62,665 nt of DNA from Chitinophagales bacterium (GTDB taxonomy: Bacteria; Bacteroidota; Bacteroidia; Chitinophagales; S012-47), in assembly GCA_015487695.1 (NCBI GenBank), contig WFPF01000110.1, positions 1 through 62,665 on the forward strand, read 5' to 3'. A program made the position numbers and the translations under genes. The notes under the pieces are model-generated. The model was not told the DNA's origin and made no database searches. It worked only from the letters and a program-made list of their open reading frames with translations. The first letter of the stretch is position 1; every line of letters begins with the position of its first letter. Shown in pieces: positions 7,971-16,290 of this stretch.

Positions 7971-9738
7971 ACCATTCCAGCACCCGGTAGCCATAAGCCG
8001 GCAACTGCAGACGGATTAGGTCTTCAGCCGCCTCCACCTCTTCACCGGTAAATGCATCGCGAAAACGAGGCAAAGCGCTTTGGCCTTCCCTCGCAATGTG
8101 ATAATTCAGATCGACTGTCTGCCCGCTGAAATTGCAGAAGAAAAAGAGGGTCTGCCCGAAAGACTTGCGTGCAAAACAGATGACACGATCGGCAGCTTCA
8201 TCGGGTATTTCCATGGCGGGAGTAAGATCGACAAAGGTGCCAAAACGGATGGCCTCAGATTCCTGGCAGAGCTTCAGGATTTTGCCGTACTCCCTCCGCA
8301 GTTTCTTCTGAGCGGAGCTCAGTCTCCCCCCGTCAAAACGGCCGTCATTCATCCACTTCTGATGTTCGGGCACCCCCCAGTAATCGAAGATGGTGGTTCG
8401 GCCGTCATCGCCCTGAAAGCCCTCGGCACCGAGGGCCGGCTCTCCCACTTCCTGTCCGAAATAGATCATCACGGGGCCCATTCCCGAGGCCGCACTGAAG
8501 AGCATTCCCGGCAGGCCGATGCGGGCATCCCCGGCAAAGTGAGCCGAGGCAATGCGCTGCTCATCGTGGTTTTCCAGAAAGCGCAGCATATGCGGATCAA
8601 TGTCCTGTGTTTCTTCGCTGGCAGCAATCACTTCCCGTGCCGAACCGTGGCCCTCCATGAGCGCCCGGAGGGCATCATAACAGCCCACCTTGTCGTAGAG
8701 ATAATCGAAGCCGCCTTTGCGCAAATAGCTGCGATAAAGGGCGGGCTGGTAGATTTCGGCAATGAACTGCAGATGGGGGTATTCTTTTTTCACTTCGCCA
8801 ATTGCCCAGGCCCAGAATTCTACCGGAACCATCCCGGCCATGTCGCAACGAAAAGCATCCACTCCTTTGCCGGCCCAATAGAGCAAAATATCTTTCATCT
8901 TCAGCCAGGTATCGGGCATGGGATCAAAGTACTTCTTCATGCTGTCTTCGTAGTCGATGCCATAGTTGAGCTTGACGGTCTCAAACCAATCGCCCGATGT
9001 AGGACTTGCCGAGAAGACATTGTTGCCACTGGCCCTGGCCGGCATCTCATCAAAAAAACCATCTTCCTGCGGCCCTTTGAGCTCCGGTCCGAGGGGATCG
9101 TAGTCGGGTGGTACCCGGAAGGCCTCTCCCGGGAGATAATAAAAATTATTCTGGGGCGAAAAGCGCCTGCTGCGGTCATCGCGGACACCAAAATCCTCCA
9201 CACCCTCCGGACTGGCATCCGAGGCATAGGCCCGTGCCACGTGATTGGGTACAAAATCCATGATGACACCGAGGCCGGCCCGGTGGCTGCGCTCAATGAG
9301 GGCTTCCCACTCTTTCATGCGCTTTTCCACGTCCACGGCAAGGTCAGGGTCCACATCGTAGTAATCCTTGATGGCATATGGCGATCCCGCGCGTCCTTTG
9401 ACCACATCGGCATCATCCACGGCTATGCCGTAGTCGCTGTAATCACTCATGCCGGCATGCTCGAGCACACCCGTAAACCAGACATGCGTCACTCCCAGCT
9501 TCCTGATCTCTTCGAGGGCCTTCTCGCTGATGTCCTCAAACTTCCCGACTCCGTTCTCCTCGCGGCTGCCGTACTTGCGGTTATTCGTCACCTTATTCCC
9601 AAAGAGCCGGGTCATCATCTGATAAATCACCCATTTGTTTCCGGCCGGTCTGCGCACTTCGTCCATTGCCTTTTTTTCGCTTTGCTGGCAGGAAAAAAAG
9701 ATTCCTGCAAGTAAAATTAATGTGATTGCTTTTCGCAC
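7969..9738 (-). CDS. Alpha-amylase family (GH13) glycosyl hydrolase, lipoprotein
   Basis: A 589-residue GH13 enzyme acting on alpha-glucans. The start is a GTG at 9738. It is supported because only this start gives the hydrophobic leader ending in IFFSC (Cys about 17), and the next methionine lies after it. The four GH13 regions are present: VIMDFVPNH; AFRCDMAG with the nucleophile Asp (about 297); FIAEIYQ with the acid Glu (about 326); and FLENHDEQR with the transition-state Asp (about 390). The C-terminal beta domain ends RVLEW. There is no T9SS tail, so the protein is probably membrane-anchored through its lipid. The opposite strand carries a 544-codon open frame that is only a shadow. Confidence 0.92.
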   Translation of the reverse strand: MRKAITLILLAGIFFSCQQSEKKAMDEVRRPAGNKWVIYQMMTRLFGNKVTNNRKYGSREENGVGKFEDISEKALEEIRKLGVTHVWFTGVLEHAGMSDYSDYGIAVDDADVVKGRAGSPYAIKDYYDVDPDLAVDVEKRMKEWEALIERSHRAGLGVIMDFVPNHVARAYASDASPEGVEDFGVRDDRSRRFSPQNNFYYLPGEAFRVPPDYDPLGPELKGPQEDGFFDEMPARASGNNVFSASPTSGDWFETVKLNYGIDYEDSMKKYFDPMPDTWLKMKDILLYWAGKGVDAFRCDMAGMVPVEFWAWAIGEVKKEYPHLQFIAEIYQPALYRSYLRKGGFDYLYDKVGCYDALRALMEGHGSAREVIAASEETQDIDPHMLRFLENHDEQRIASAHFAGDARIGLPGMLFSAASGMGPVMIYFGQEVGEPALGAEGFQGDDGRTTIFDYWGVPEHQKWMNDGRFDGGRLSSAQKKLRREYGKILKLCQESEAIRFGTFVDLTPAMEIPDEAADRVICFARKSFGQTLFFFCNFSGQTVDLNYHIAREGQSALPRFRDAFTGEEVEAAEDLIRLQLPAYGYRVLEW

Positions 9739-10019
9739 TCTGTGTCCCTTTTAAATGTAAAGATAGGGGGCTGCCCGGATTTCACGCAAAAGAAGATTTC
9801 CCTTCAAAACGGAGATATTTCTTACATGGGTGATAACATTTTTCTTCTAATATTTTTAAGCAGGTCATGGCCTCACGAGGCTTCCGCCACCCTTTCTCTT
9901 CTTTTTTCTTACACTAACTCTTGCCCTGCCGCGCACAGGGCTTTTTATTTGAAGGGTGCCACAAAGCTTTGTTCCACAAAACCTTATCAACCCATTTCGT
10001 AATCCAAAATTAATTAGCC
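9739..10019 (+). other. Non-coding gap between divergent genes
   Basis: A 281-bp AT-rich gap. On the minus side TATCTTTA at 9758-9765, one base off the -7 consensus, could serve the GTG-started amylase gene. On the plus side there is a hairpin with a T run at 9923-9950 that has no gene in front of it. The short open frame at 9742-10002 crosses that hairpin and has no start context or recognisable product. Confidence 0.5.
9923..9950 (+). terminator. Orphan terminator-like hairpin
   Basis: GCCCTG and CAGGGC pair around CCGCGCA, followed by CTTTTTATTT. No plus-strand gene precedes it, because the nearest upstream gene runs the other way. It could end a small RNA or act as an attenuator in the leader of the gene at 10020. 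Confidence 0.45.
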
Positions 10020-10424
10020 ATGAAAAATTTAATTTACGTTTTCGCCTTCAGCTTCGCGCTCTTCGTTTCCATGAATCTCTCCGCTCTCTGTATAGGGTGC
10101 GGGTGCTACAAAACATACAACAGCTGCATTGAATGCAATCAAATAGCATGCTGTACTTCAGGAATTGTAGATGGTGATTGCTGTAAGGCAGCACGAAAAA
10201 AATGCAATAAATGTGACGGAGTCCCAGTCTGCTTCCGAATCGGCTTTCTTAATGGACATGCCGTCATCGGTGCCGGAGATATGTATATTTCATGGGATGA
10301 ACTTGATGACTACCCGGATATCAAAGAAGACCTTCTGGCACAGATCGAGCCCTATCGCTACTTAGTTGATAAAGTGCTCAACGGTCAGGAACTAACCGAG
10401 GAAGAATACGCAAGGATACCATAA
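10020..10424 (+). CDS. Small secreted cysteine-rich protein, unknown function
   Basis: A 134-residue protein I do not recognise. A signal peptide (about residues 1-22, ending NLSA) is followed by a 48-residue core with twelve cysteines (24, 27, 29, 36, 39, 44, 45, 54, 55, 62, 65, 71). The core includes three CxxC pairs and two CC pairs. The rest, about 72-134, is cysteine-free, acidic and probably helical (ISWDELDDYP, ELTEEEY). The cysteines could be disulfide-bonded or bind metal. The DNA is clearly more AT-rich than most of the window. The next gene downstream, 41 nt away, encodes a TlpA-like thioredoxin protein, which makes an oxidised, exported product plausible. Confidence 0.7.
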   Translation: MKNLIYVFAFSFALFVSMNLSALCIGCGCYKTYNSCIECNQIACCTSGIVDGDCCKAARKKCNKCDGVPVCFRIGFLNGHAVIGAGDMYISWDELDDYPDIKEDLLAQIEPYRYLVDKVLNGQELTEEEYARIP

Positions 10425-10465
10425 GCAGAATATCTATATTTATGGGTTAAGCCCAATTTTAATCA

Positions 10466-11821
10466 ATGACAAAAGGTCTTTTACTTTTTCTTATCATTTT
10501 CCAATGGATAATCCTTTATTCACAAGAAGAGCAAGAGATCAGGCTCTTTGCCCCAAAGGCTAAAACGGTAGAACTACGTGTTCCGGAAGATCCTATAACT
10601 ACCCTTTCAAGACAGTTATTTTACTCCAAGGATTCGGTTCAGTTTCAAAGGATACAGGTGCCCCTAAAAAAAGGGCACCTGTATTACTTTATTATTAATG
10701 ATTTTGTCACTCCATCAAATTGGATTTTTGATAAAAAAAGCTCCCTTGAGGTCAACGAGTCTTCCGTCTTTTATCCTTTAAAATGGATGGGATGTAAAAA
10801 AGGAAATACCATAAATGACTCCATTGTAGATTTTGAGAAAAAGATGTACTCGCTCTTCTTGAAGTATCGAAGGACAGAACTTGGATACTTATTACACAAC
10901 TTTAATGATAAAAAATCTTATAGTTTACATCTTTCAAAGAATCTCTATACATCCTTCTCCGACACAGAAACATCTGAAACTCTAAGGTTCTATAAATGCT
11001 TCAGATACCTACAGGAACTCTATTATGAACCTAAGTATCTCAGCAAAGATTTTGATCCTCTTCCGATCATTGGGCAAAACGACTCTTTCCCCCTGGCATC
11101 CGATTTTTTTCGCTACCGATTTATCTGGGGACTTGCCCAGCTGGAATGGAGCCGCGATTATCTGAAAAAGAACATGCAGGTAATGAGCGACCGGGAGCCG
11201 GACTTCCAGGCTTTGTACCGGACTTTCCCTTCCCGCTATTTCGAAGATTCGATTCTCGGCAAGAGCTGCATGGTCCATGCCCTGCTTAAAAACCGCAGGT
11301 ATCTTGAAAAAGATCATTTTCTGGAGGAACTGGAACGCCTTGGGGCGCTTGCTGCCAACCCATGGACCCGCAAGATCATCGAAAACATGATCCGGGACGA
11401 ATATTATCTCAAAGCCGGCAGCCCGGTTGCAGGCATTGCGCTCTACAGCAGCGATGGCGACACGGTGGATCTGGCCGAATTCAGGGGTACGCCCCTTTTG
11501 CTCGATTTCTGGGCGACCTGGTGCCGCCCCTGCCGCAAGGAAGATCCGTATCTGAAAGCGCTGGAAGAGGAGTTTTCCGGATTGAAGGTGCTCAAAATCT
11601 CCCTTGACTCAGATGATGAGACGGTGAAAAAATACTTTCGGAAAAACGGAATTGAAGGGCCCAACTATGTGTCCTATAAAAAGCTGGCTGATCTCTTCGG
11701 AGTCTACGGGCTGCCCACTTATGTGCTCATCGGCCGGGACGGCCTGATTTATTCCAATCCGGCACCCGTGCCTTCCGATCCGGCCTTCCGCGAGATGCTG
11801 CAGCATCTTTTTAATGAATAG
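10466..11821 (+). CDS. TlpA-like thioredoxin-domain protein
   Basis: A 451-residue exported thiol-disulfide oxidoreductase of the TlpA/ResA type. An N-terminal signal sequence (about 1-19, ILYSQ) is followed by about 300 residues with no clear family. A C-terminal thioredoxin fold carries FWATWCRPC (Cys 353 and 356) and the cis-proline region GLPTYVLIG. The family reduces or rearranges disulfides of envelope proteins. The first 600 or so bases are AT-rich like the preceding gene, whereas the thioredoxin half has the composition of the rest of the window. TATATTTA at 10435-10442 is a possible -7 element. The last 11 bases overlap the convergent kinase gene. Confidence 0.85.
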   Translation: MTKGLLLFLIIFQWIILYSQEEQEIRLFAPKAKTVELRVPEDPITTLSRQLFYSKDSVQFQRIQVPLKKGHLYYFIINDFVTPSNWIFDKKSSLEVNESSVFYPLKWMGCKKGNTINDSIVDFEKKMYSLFLKYRRTELGYLLHNFNDKKSYSLHLSKNLYTSFSDTETSETLRFYKCFRYLQELYYEPKYLSKDFDPLPIIGQNDSFPLASDFFRYRFIWGLAQLEWSRDYLKKNMQVMSDREPDFQALYRTFPSRYFEDSILGKSCMVHALLKNRRYLEKDHFLEELERLGALAANPWTRKIIENMIRDEYYLKAGSPVAGIALYSSDGDTVDLAEFRGTPLLLDFWATWCRPCRKEDPYLKALEEEFSGLKVLKISLDSDDETVKKYFRKNGIEGPNYVSYKKLADLFGVYGLPTYVLIGRDGLIYSNPAPVPSDPAFREMLQHLFNE

Positions 11822-12674
11822 CCACCTTGGCGATATTCAGATAGTAATTTACCAATCCTTCCACGGGCTGTTTCATGATTTTGCCCATCTCTATTCCTCT
11901 TCGCTCACAATTTTCCTCCAGGATTTCATCAAAGAAGTAGGCTATCGATCCTACAAAATGCACCGGCACTTCGCGGTAATTCTCAAAACGGCAGACATGA
12001 ATATCAAGAAATTCGAGCAAGCCCTGTTTTACCAGGCGCCTGATATAGTAGTTCTCCTGATTGCTGCTCAGAAAACGGGCAAAAGAAGCCAGATAGACAT
12101 TGGCATGCGGTTTAAAATAGACCTGCTCAAAGATCGATTCTTTGTCCAGCTGATATTCCTCTTTCAGCTTGTCGTGCATTTGCGGTGGCAGGTTGCCATA
12201 CAAAAAATCGGCCAGCAGTTTCTTGCCCAAATAGCTTCCGCCTCCTTCATCGCCCAGGATATATCCCAGCGCATGCACATCATCCTGCAGTTTTTTTCCA
12301 TCGAAATAGGCCGCATTGGAGCCCGTGCCCAAAATGCAGGCAATGCCGGGTTCCATGCCACAGGTTGCCAGAGCAGCCCCCAGCATGTCATGTTCCACCT
12401 TCACTTCCGCATTGCGAAAAACGAGCTGCATGGCATCTTCTACCACTTTCTTTCGCTTTGCTGAAGAACAACCCGCCCCGAAATAATAGACCCGGGTTAC
12501 CTCATCCACTATTTTTTGCATCTCATCGTGGTCGTTCAGAACATCGAAAATCTCACGCGTAGTGTGAAAAAAGGGATTGAAACCCATGGTGGAGAATTCA
12601 CCCGCTTTTTTTCTTTTTTTGTCAATGAGTATCCAGTCACACTTGGTTGATCCGCTGTCGGCAATTATGATCAT
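11811..12674 (-). CDS. BadF/BadG/BcrA/BcrD-type ATPase, N-acetylglucosamine kinase-like
   Basis: A 287-residue sugar kinase of the ASKHA fold. Motifs seen are the phosphate-1 loop ADSGSTKCDWILID at the N-terminus, the phosphate-2/adenosine loops GTGSNAAYFDG, and GDEGGGSYLG. This is the pattern of eukaryotic-type N-acetylglucosamine kinases common in Bacteroidota. It probably phosphorylates an amino sugar or hexose in the cytoplasm. It follows the large amylase-family gene by 32 bp on the same strand, so the two may be cotranscribed and linked to saccharide use. The stop overlaps the TlpA gene by 11 bp. Confidence 0.85.
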   Translation of the reverse strand: MIIIADSGSTKCDWILIDKKRKKAGEFSTMGFNPFFHTTREIFDVLNDHDEMQKIVDEVTRVYYFGAGCSSAKRKKVVEDAMQLVFRNAEVKVEHDMLGAALATCGMEPGIACILGTGSNAAYFDGKKLQDDVHALGYILGDEGGGSYLGKKLLADFLYGNLPPQMHDKLKEEYQLDKESIFEQVYFKPHANVYLASFARFLSSNQENYYIRRLVKQGLLEFLDIHVCRFENYREVPVHFVGSIAYFFDEILEENCERRGIEMGKIMKQPVEGLVNYYLNIAKVAIH

Positions 12675-12706
12675 CGCATCGTTTTTTTGGTATGATTTAT
12701 TCTTCT

Positions 12707-15511
12707 TTATCTCTGTATGAGGAATTTGGCACTTCTGCTTCTTCCGTTTTCCGTTATTTGCAAAATATAGCTTCCATCGGAAACCGGAATGCCGGAGAAA
12801 TTACGGGTATCCCATCGCAATTCATAGGTTCCGCCATTTATTTTTTGCACCTGCCGGTGCACACATTTCCCTGCCAGGTCGTAGATCTCCATGCGCAGAT
12901 TGCCGGCAGAGCTCAGCTTTCCTTTCACCACCAGGAGATTGCTTGCGGGATTGGGAAAGAGCAGAAGCTCTCCGTCCCTCCGGTCGGGCGATTCTATCCC
13001 CACCGCCACTTTCGTATCCGGCACAGGCAGTCTCTTGTCGGTGTAAATATGGTATTCTCCCGGGGCCAGTGTGATGCCGGCTCCCGGATCGCTTACATTC
13101 ATGCTGTCGCCCGAGAAATAATCGTACCACCAGCCGCTGTGCTGAAAATCGGGGATTCCTTCTTTGCTCACCACATCGGCATTGGCAATGGCTACCACAT
13201 TCATGCTGGCATGCTGAATCCTGATGCGCTTGATGGCTCCTCCCGTAAAGAGGTCGAAATCGTTGCTTTCAAAGGCCGGCTCGCTGATGCGCAGCTTGAT
13301 CATGGCCGACCAAACTTTGAAAAGTTTCTCTCTCCTCGGATCATCGAGGTAATACCAACGAATCGGTTTATTGCCCGTGCGCCCGTTGAATTCGATACTC
13401 AGATCATAGCCCAGTTCTCCGAATTGCCAGATCATTTTGGGCCCGGGGATGGTAAAAAACACGGCCCCCGCCATTTCCATGCGCTTCAGTGCCGTAGGCA
13501 GTTCACGCACATCGTATCCACTGACCTGCTTGCCATAGCTAAGGTTCTTGTACATCAGCCGCTCTTCGTCATGGCTTTCCATGTAGGTAATGAGGCCCGG
13601 CTGGCTCCAGCCCCGGTTTTTGTACGATGCCCAGAAGAGGCTGCTTTGATTGAGATAGCCCATGGTCATCTCATTGTAGTTGTGATTCATATTGCCCCAG
13701 AGGAGCATTCCGTCTGCGGCCAGCACCTTTTCCTCCGAATTATCGGCAAAGTGTTCGAGGATGACAAAGGCCCGGCTGTCCTGATTCCAGATATGATTGG
13801 CATAGTCCCTTAAGATGTCAATGCGGCTCTGATCGTACTGCCCCCATGCACTCACATTGCCGAGGGTGTTTTTTTGTGTAAAGCCCTTGCTCAGATCAAA
13901 GCGATAACCATCCACACGATACTCATTGATCCAGTATGCGAGCACGTCTTTTGCAAATGCCCGCGTGTAGGGACTTTCATGATTGAAGTCAAATCCCACG
14001 TTGAAATCGTGGCGGGGCACCTCGTTGAAATAGGGATTGTCCGCTGCCGGCCTGTTGCGCGTTCCATCCCACCACATGCGCACCAGCGGACACTGTCCGA
14101 AGGCATGATTCAGCGCAATATCGAGAACCACGGCAATGCCCCTCTGATGGCAGGCATCCACAAAGCGCTTGAGTTCCTCCCGGGTGCCGTAATACTTGTC
14201 GGGTGCGAAATAAAAGACCGGATTGTAGCCCCAGCTCAGATTCCCCTCGAACTCCATTATCGGCATGAGCTCGATGCAATTGACACCCAGGCGCTGCAAA
14301 TAGTCCAGGGTATCGATCAGGGTGGCATAATCATGACGGTGAATGAAATCCCGGATCAGCAGTTCGTATATCACCAGGTCCTTTTTATCCGGTTTTACAA
14401 AACTACCGCTGCTCCATTGATAGGGAGCCCGGGCGGTCTGAAGAACGGAAACGTATTGCGTGGTCTTTCCATACGGATAGGGAATCAGATCGGGATAGGT
14501 GGTCTGGCTAATATATTTGTCGTTGTTCGGGTCCAGCACCTTATCGGCATAGGGATCGCCAATGCGGATATTCCCGTCCACGGCATACTGAAAGCGGTAT
14601 TCCTTTCCGGGTGTCAGTCCGTCAATCTGCAGCCAGAACGAATTGCTGTCGCTGCTTGCATTCATAAAATATCCCGCATCAAATATCCAGTCGTTGAAGT
14701 CGCCAATAACATAAACAAATGACTTATGCGGTGCTGTCAGCTTCAGGATGACGGTGCTGTCGTTGACGTAATTGATGCCGTTGCGGGTACCGGCAGGCGG
14801 GTCGAGATATTGCAGGACGGGATTGACCGAATAGTAGAGCGTATCGCGCACAATTTGGCTGCCGTCATTAGCCTGCAACTCAACGAGGTGTGTGCCCGCC
14901 AGAGCGGCCTGTATGGTCACTCCGAGCGAGTCGCCCTGTTGCAGGGCAATAAGCTGTCCGTCTTCGTAGAGCGAAAGTTCCACACTCTTGTTTGCTGCAG
15001 AAATGATGGTCAGGGTCTCTCCGCTCTGATAAATCGTGCCCGACCCGGGAGACAGGATTTTTGCGAACAATCCGCTTTTGGGATAGACCGGATAATAGAT
15101 GTCGCTACCGTCAGCGGCCCGGCCCACTGCCGATCCATCGGCATTGCGAAAAACAAATGCCAGGGAGATGACCGAATCGGCACCAGGGATGCCATAAAAG
15201 CTCCTGATATGGTAGCGCTTGCGGTGCCGGTTATTTCCGATATCGGTCATTTTCACCTTGTTGTCGGCTGTACCCCAGTTGCCCTGCACGTATTTCCAGT
15301 CGCTAGGGCTGCTGCTCTTATCCGTGATCACTCCCGTGTGCATGTACACCGGGCTGATGCCCGTAAGCGCTCCGTTGCCCTGGCTTGCATCAAATATCAG
15401 GGTGATGGTATCATCCACGGAAGGGAAGACCGGGCGGATGCTAACGACCTGTGAAACGAGTAGCGAAGAGCTGAGCAGCAGGGACCAGAGGGAAAAAATT
15501 AACTTAATCAT
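12707..15511 (-). CDS. Large T9SS-exported alpha-amylase family protein
   Basis: A 934-residue secreted multidomain GH13 protein. Order: signal peptide (to LLVSQ); a beta module at about 22-135 with VYMHTGV and VQGNWG, also found alone at 32895-33665; a linker/Ig-like region; a CBM48-like domain at about 255-335 (VYVIGDFNDW); the GH13 barrel with VVLDIALNH, GYRFDLSKG (Asp about 538), VILEHFAD (Glu about 584) and YMESHDEER (Asp about 647); a C-terminal beta domain; and a T9SS type A domain at about 855-934 (LFPNPASNLL to AKFLIQR). All catalytic residues are present. The CBM48 placement is that of branching or debranching-type enzymes, so the exact linkage acted on is open. Confidence 0.93.
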   Translation of the reverse strand: MIKLIFSLWSLLLSSSLLVSQVVSIRPVFPSVDDTITLIFDASQGNGALTGISPVYMHTGVITDKSSSPSDWKYVQGNWGTADNKVKMTDIGNNRHRKRYHIRSFYGIPGADSVISLAFVFRNADGSAVGRAADGSDIYYPVYPKSGLFAKILSPGSGTIYQSGETLTIISAANKSVELSLYEDGQLIALQQGDSLGVTIQAALAGTHLVELQANDGSQIVRDTLYYSVNPVLQYLDPPAGTRNGINYVNDSTVILKLTAPHKSFVYVIGDFNDWIFDAGYFMNASSDSNSFWLQIDGLTPGKEYRFQYAVDGNIRIGDPYADKVLDPNNDKYISQTTYPDLIPYPYGKTTQYVSVLQTARAPYQWSSGSFVKPDKKDLVIYELLIRDFIHRHDYATLIDTLDYLQRLGVNCIELMPIMEFEGNLSWGYNPVFYFAPDKYYGTREELKRFVDACHQRGIAVVLDIALNHAFGQCPLVRMWWDGTRNRPAADNPYFNEVPRHDFNVGFDFNHESPYTRAFAKDVLAYWINEYRVDGYRFDLSKGFTQKNTLGNVSAWGQYDQSRIDILRDYANHIWNQDSRAFVILEHFADNSEEKVLAADGMLLWGNMNHNYNEMTMGYLNQSSLFWASYKNRGWSQPGLITYMESHDEERLMYKNLSYGKQVSGYDVRELPTALKRMEMAGAVFFTIPGPKMIWQFGELGYDLSIEFNGRTGNKPIRWYYLDDPRREKLFKVWSAMIKLRISEPAFESNDFDLFTGGAIKRIRIQHASMNVVAIANADVVSKEGIPDFQHSGWWYDYFSGDSMNVSDPGAGITLAPGEYHIYTDKRLPVPDTKVAVGIESPDRRDGELLLFPNPASNLLVVKGKLSSAGNLRMEIYDLAGKCVHRQVQKINGGTYELRWDTRNFSGIPVSDGSYILQITENGRSRSAKFLIQR

Positions 15512-15621
15512 GTGTTTTAATTATCCGTTGCAACGAGTAAAATTAAGGAGCATCTAAATTTAGGCGCTTTTGCCCACTTTTTTTAATTACGAATAGCAAT
15601 AATTCCGGGCGTCTCCATATT

Positions 15622-16290
15622 TTACGTTTCCATGATTCCGATGAGGAGGCGGTTGGCCCGGGCAGGCAGCATGCGGGTATTGGGGAAAACACCGGTAAAT
15701 GTACCCGCCAGCCTGCTCTCAGGGCTGAAGTTTTCTCCTGCGGCAGGCAGCTTGTTGTAGATCACATAGGCCCCCGGATTCATCGCCCCGGCCACTAGCC
15801 GGAAGAAGGCTTCTTCTTCGAATTGCGGGGGAGTGAGTTCATCTTCAAAAAGATCAATACAAACCAGATCAAAGCGCTCCTTGTTTTCTTTCAGAAATTC
15901 CATGGCATCCATGTTGTGCAGCTCAATGTCTTCGAAATCATAGTACTTGTGGAATTGCCGTGTCACCCAGGGATCGAGTTCCACCCCGACAATCCTCACG
16001 GGACTTTCGTATTCATTCCTGAGCATCCATGCCACACTGCCCATGCCAAAACCCAGGATTAGTACATTTCTGAACTCCGGAATTCTGTCTCCGACAAAAT
16101 GCAGACCCACGGAAAGAGAGGTATAGAGGTCTTCGTAAGAATAGATGGCATTTTTCGTAGAGAGACAGATACGCCCCATGTTCAGTGTCAGCTTCAAGCC
16201 TCCGGTAATTTCGGAGTCGCCTCTTTCGAGCGGATAGTCCACAAAGAAGCTCAGGAATTTCTTCCACCGTTTGATGCCACGGTGCTTCAT
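15622..16290 (-). CDS. Spermidine synthase-like SAM-dependent methyltransferase
   Basis: A 222-residue Rossmann-fold protein of the polyamine synthase/methyltransferase group. The nucleotide loop is VLILGFGMGSVAWML, the acidic ribose-binding residue lies in VGVELDP, and a third motif, DAMEFL followed by FDLVCIDLFED, matches the spermidine synthase fold. The N-terminal beta hairpin domain is short and the aminopropyl-transfer aspartates are not obvious. Methyltransfer or an unknown reaction is therefore as likely as polyamine synthesis. The start overlaps the stop of the upstream M48 protease gene by 4 bp (ATGA), so translation is probably coupled. Confidence 0.8.
   Translation of the reverse strand: MKHRGIKRWKKFLSFFVDYPLERGDSEITGGLKLTLNMGRICLSTKNAIYSYEDLYTSLSVGLHFVGDRIPEFRNVLILGFGMGSVAWMLRNEYESPVRIVGVELDPWVTRQFHKYYDFEDIELHNMDAMEFLKENKERFDLVCIDLFEDELTPPQFEEEAFFRLVAGAMNPGAYVIYNKLPAAGENFSPESRLAGTFTGVFPNTRMLPARANRLLIGIMET

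Noticed and set aside
8080-9714. 544-codon open frame on the plus strand opposite the GH13 lipoprotein gene
   Set aside because: The minus-strand frame carries all four GH13 regions, while the plus-strand translation has no recognisable motif. It is a codon-bias shadow.
9742-10002. 86-codon frame in the gap before the Cys-rich gene
   Set aside because: No motif, crosses a terminator-like hairpin, and has no promoter or start context.
12692-14722. Two long plus-strand frames (12692-13813, 13874-14722) opposite the large amylase
   Set aside because: The catalytic regions and T9SS tail are on the minus strand; the plus frames are shadows.
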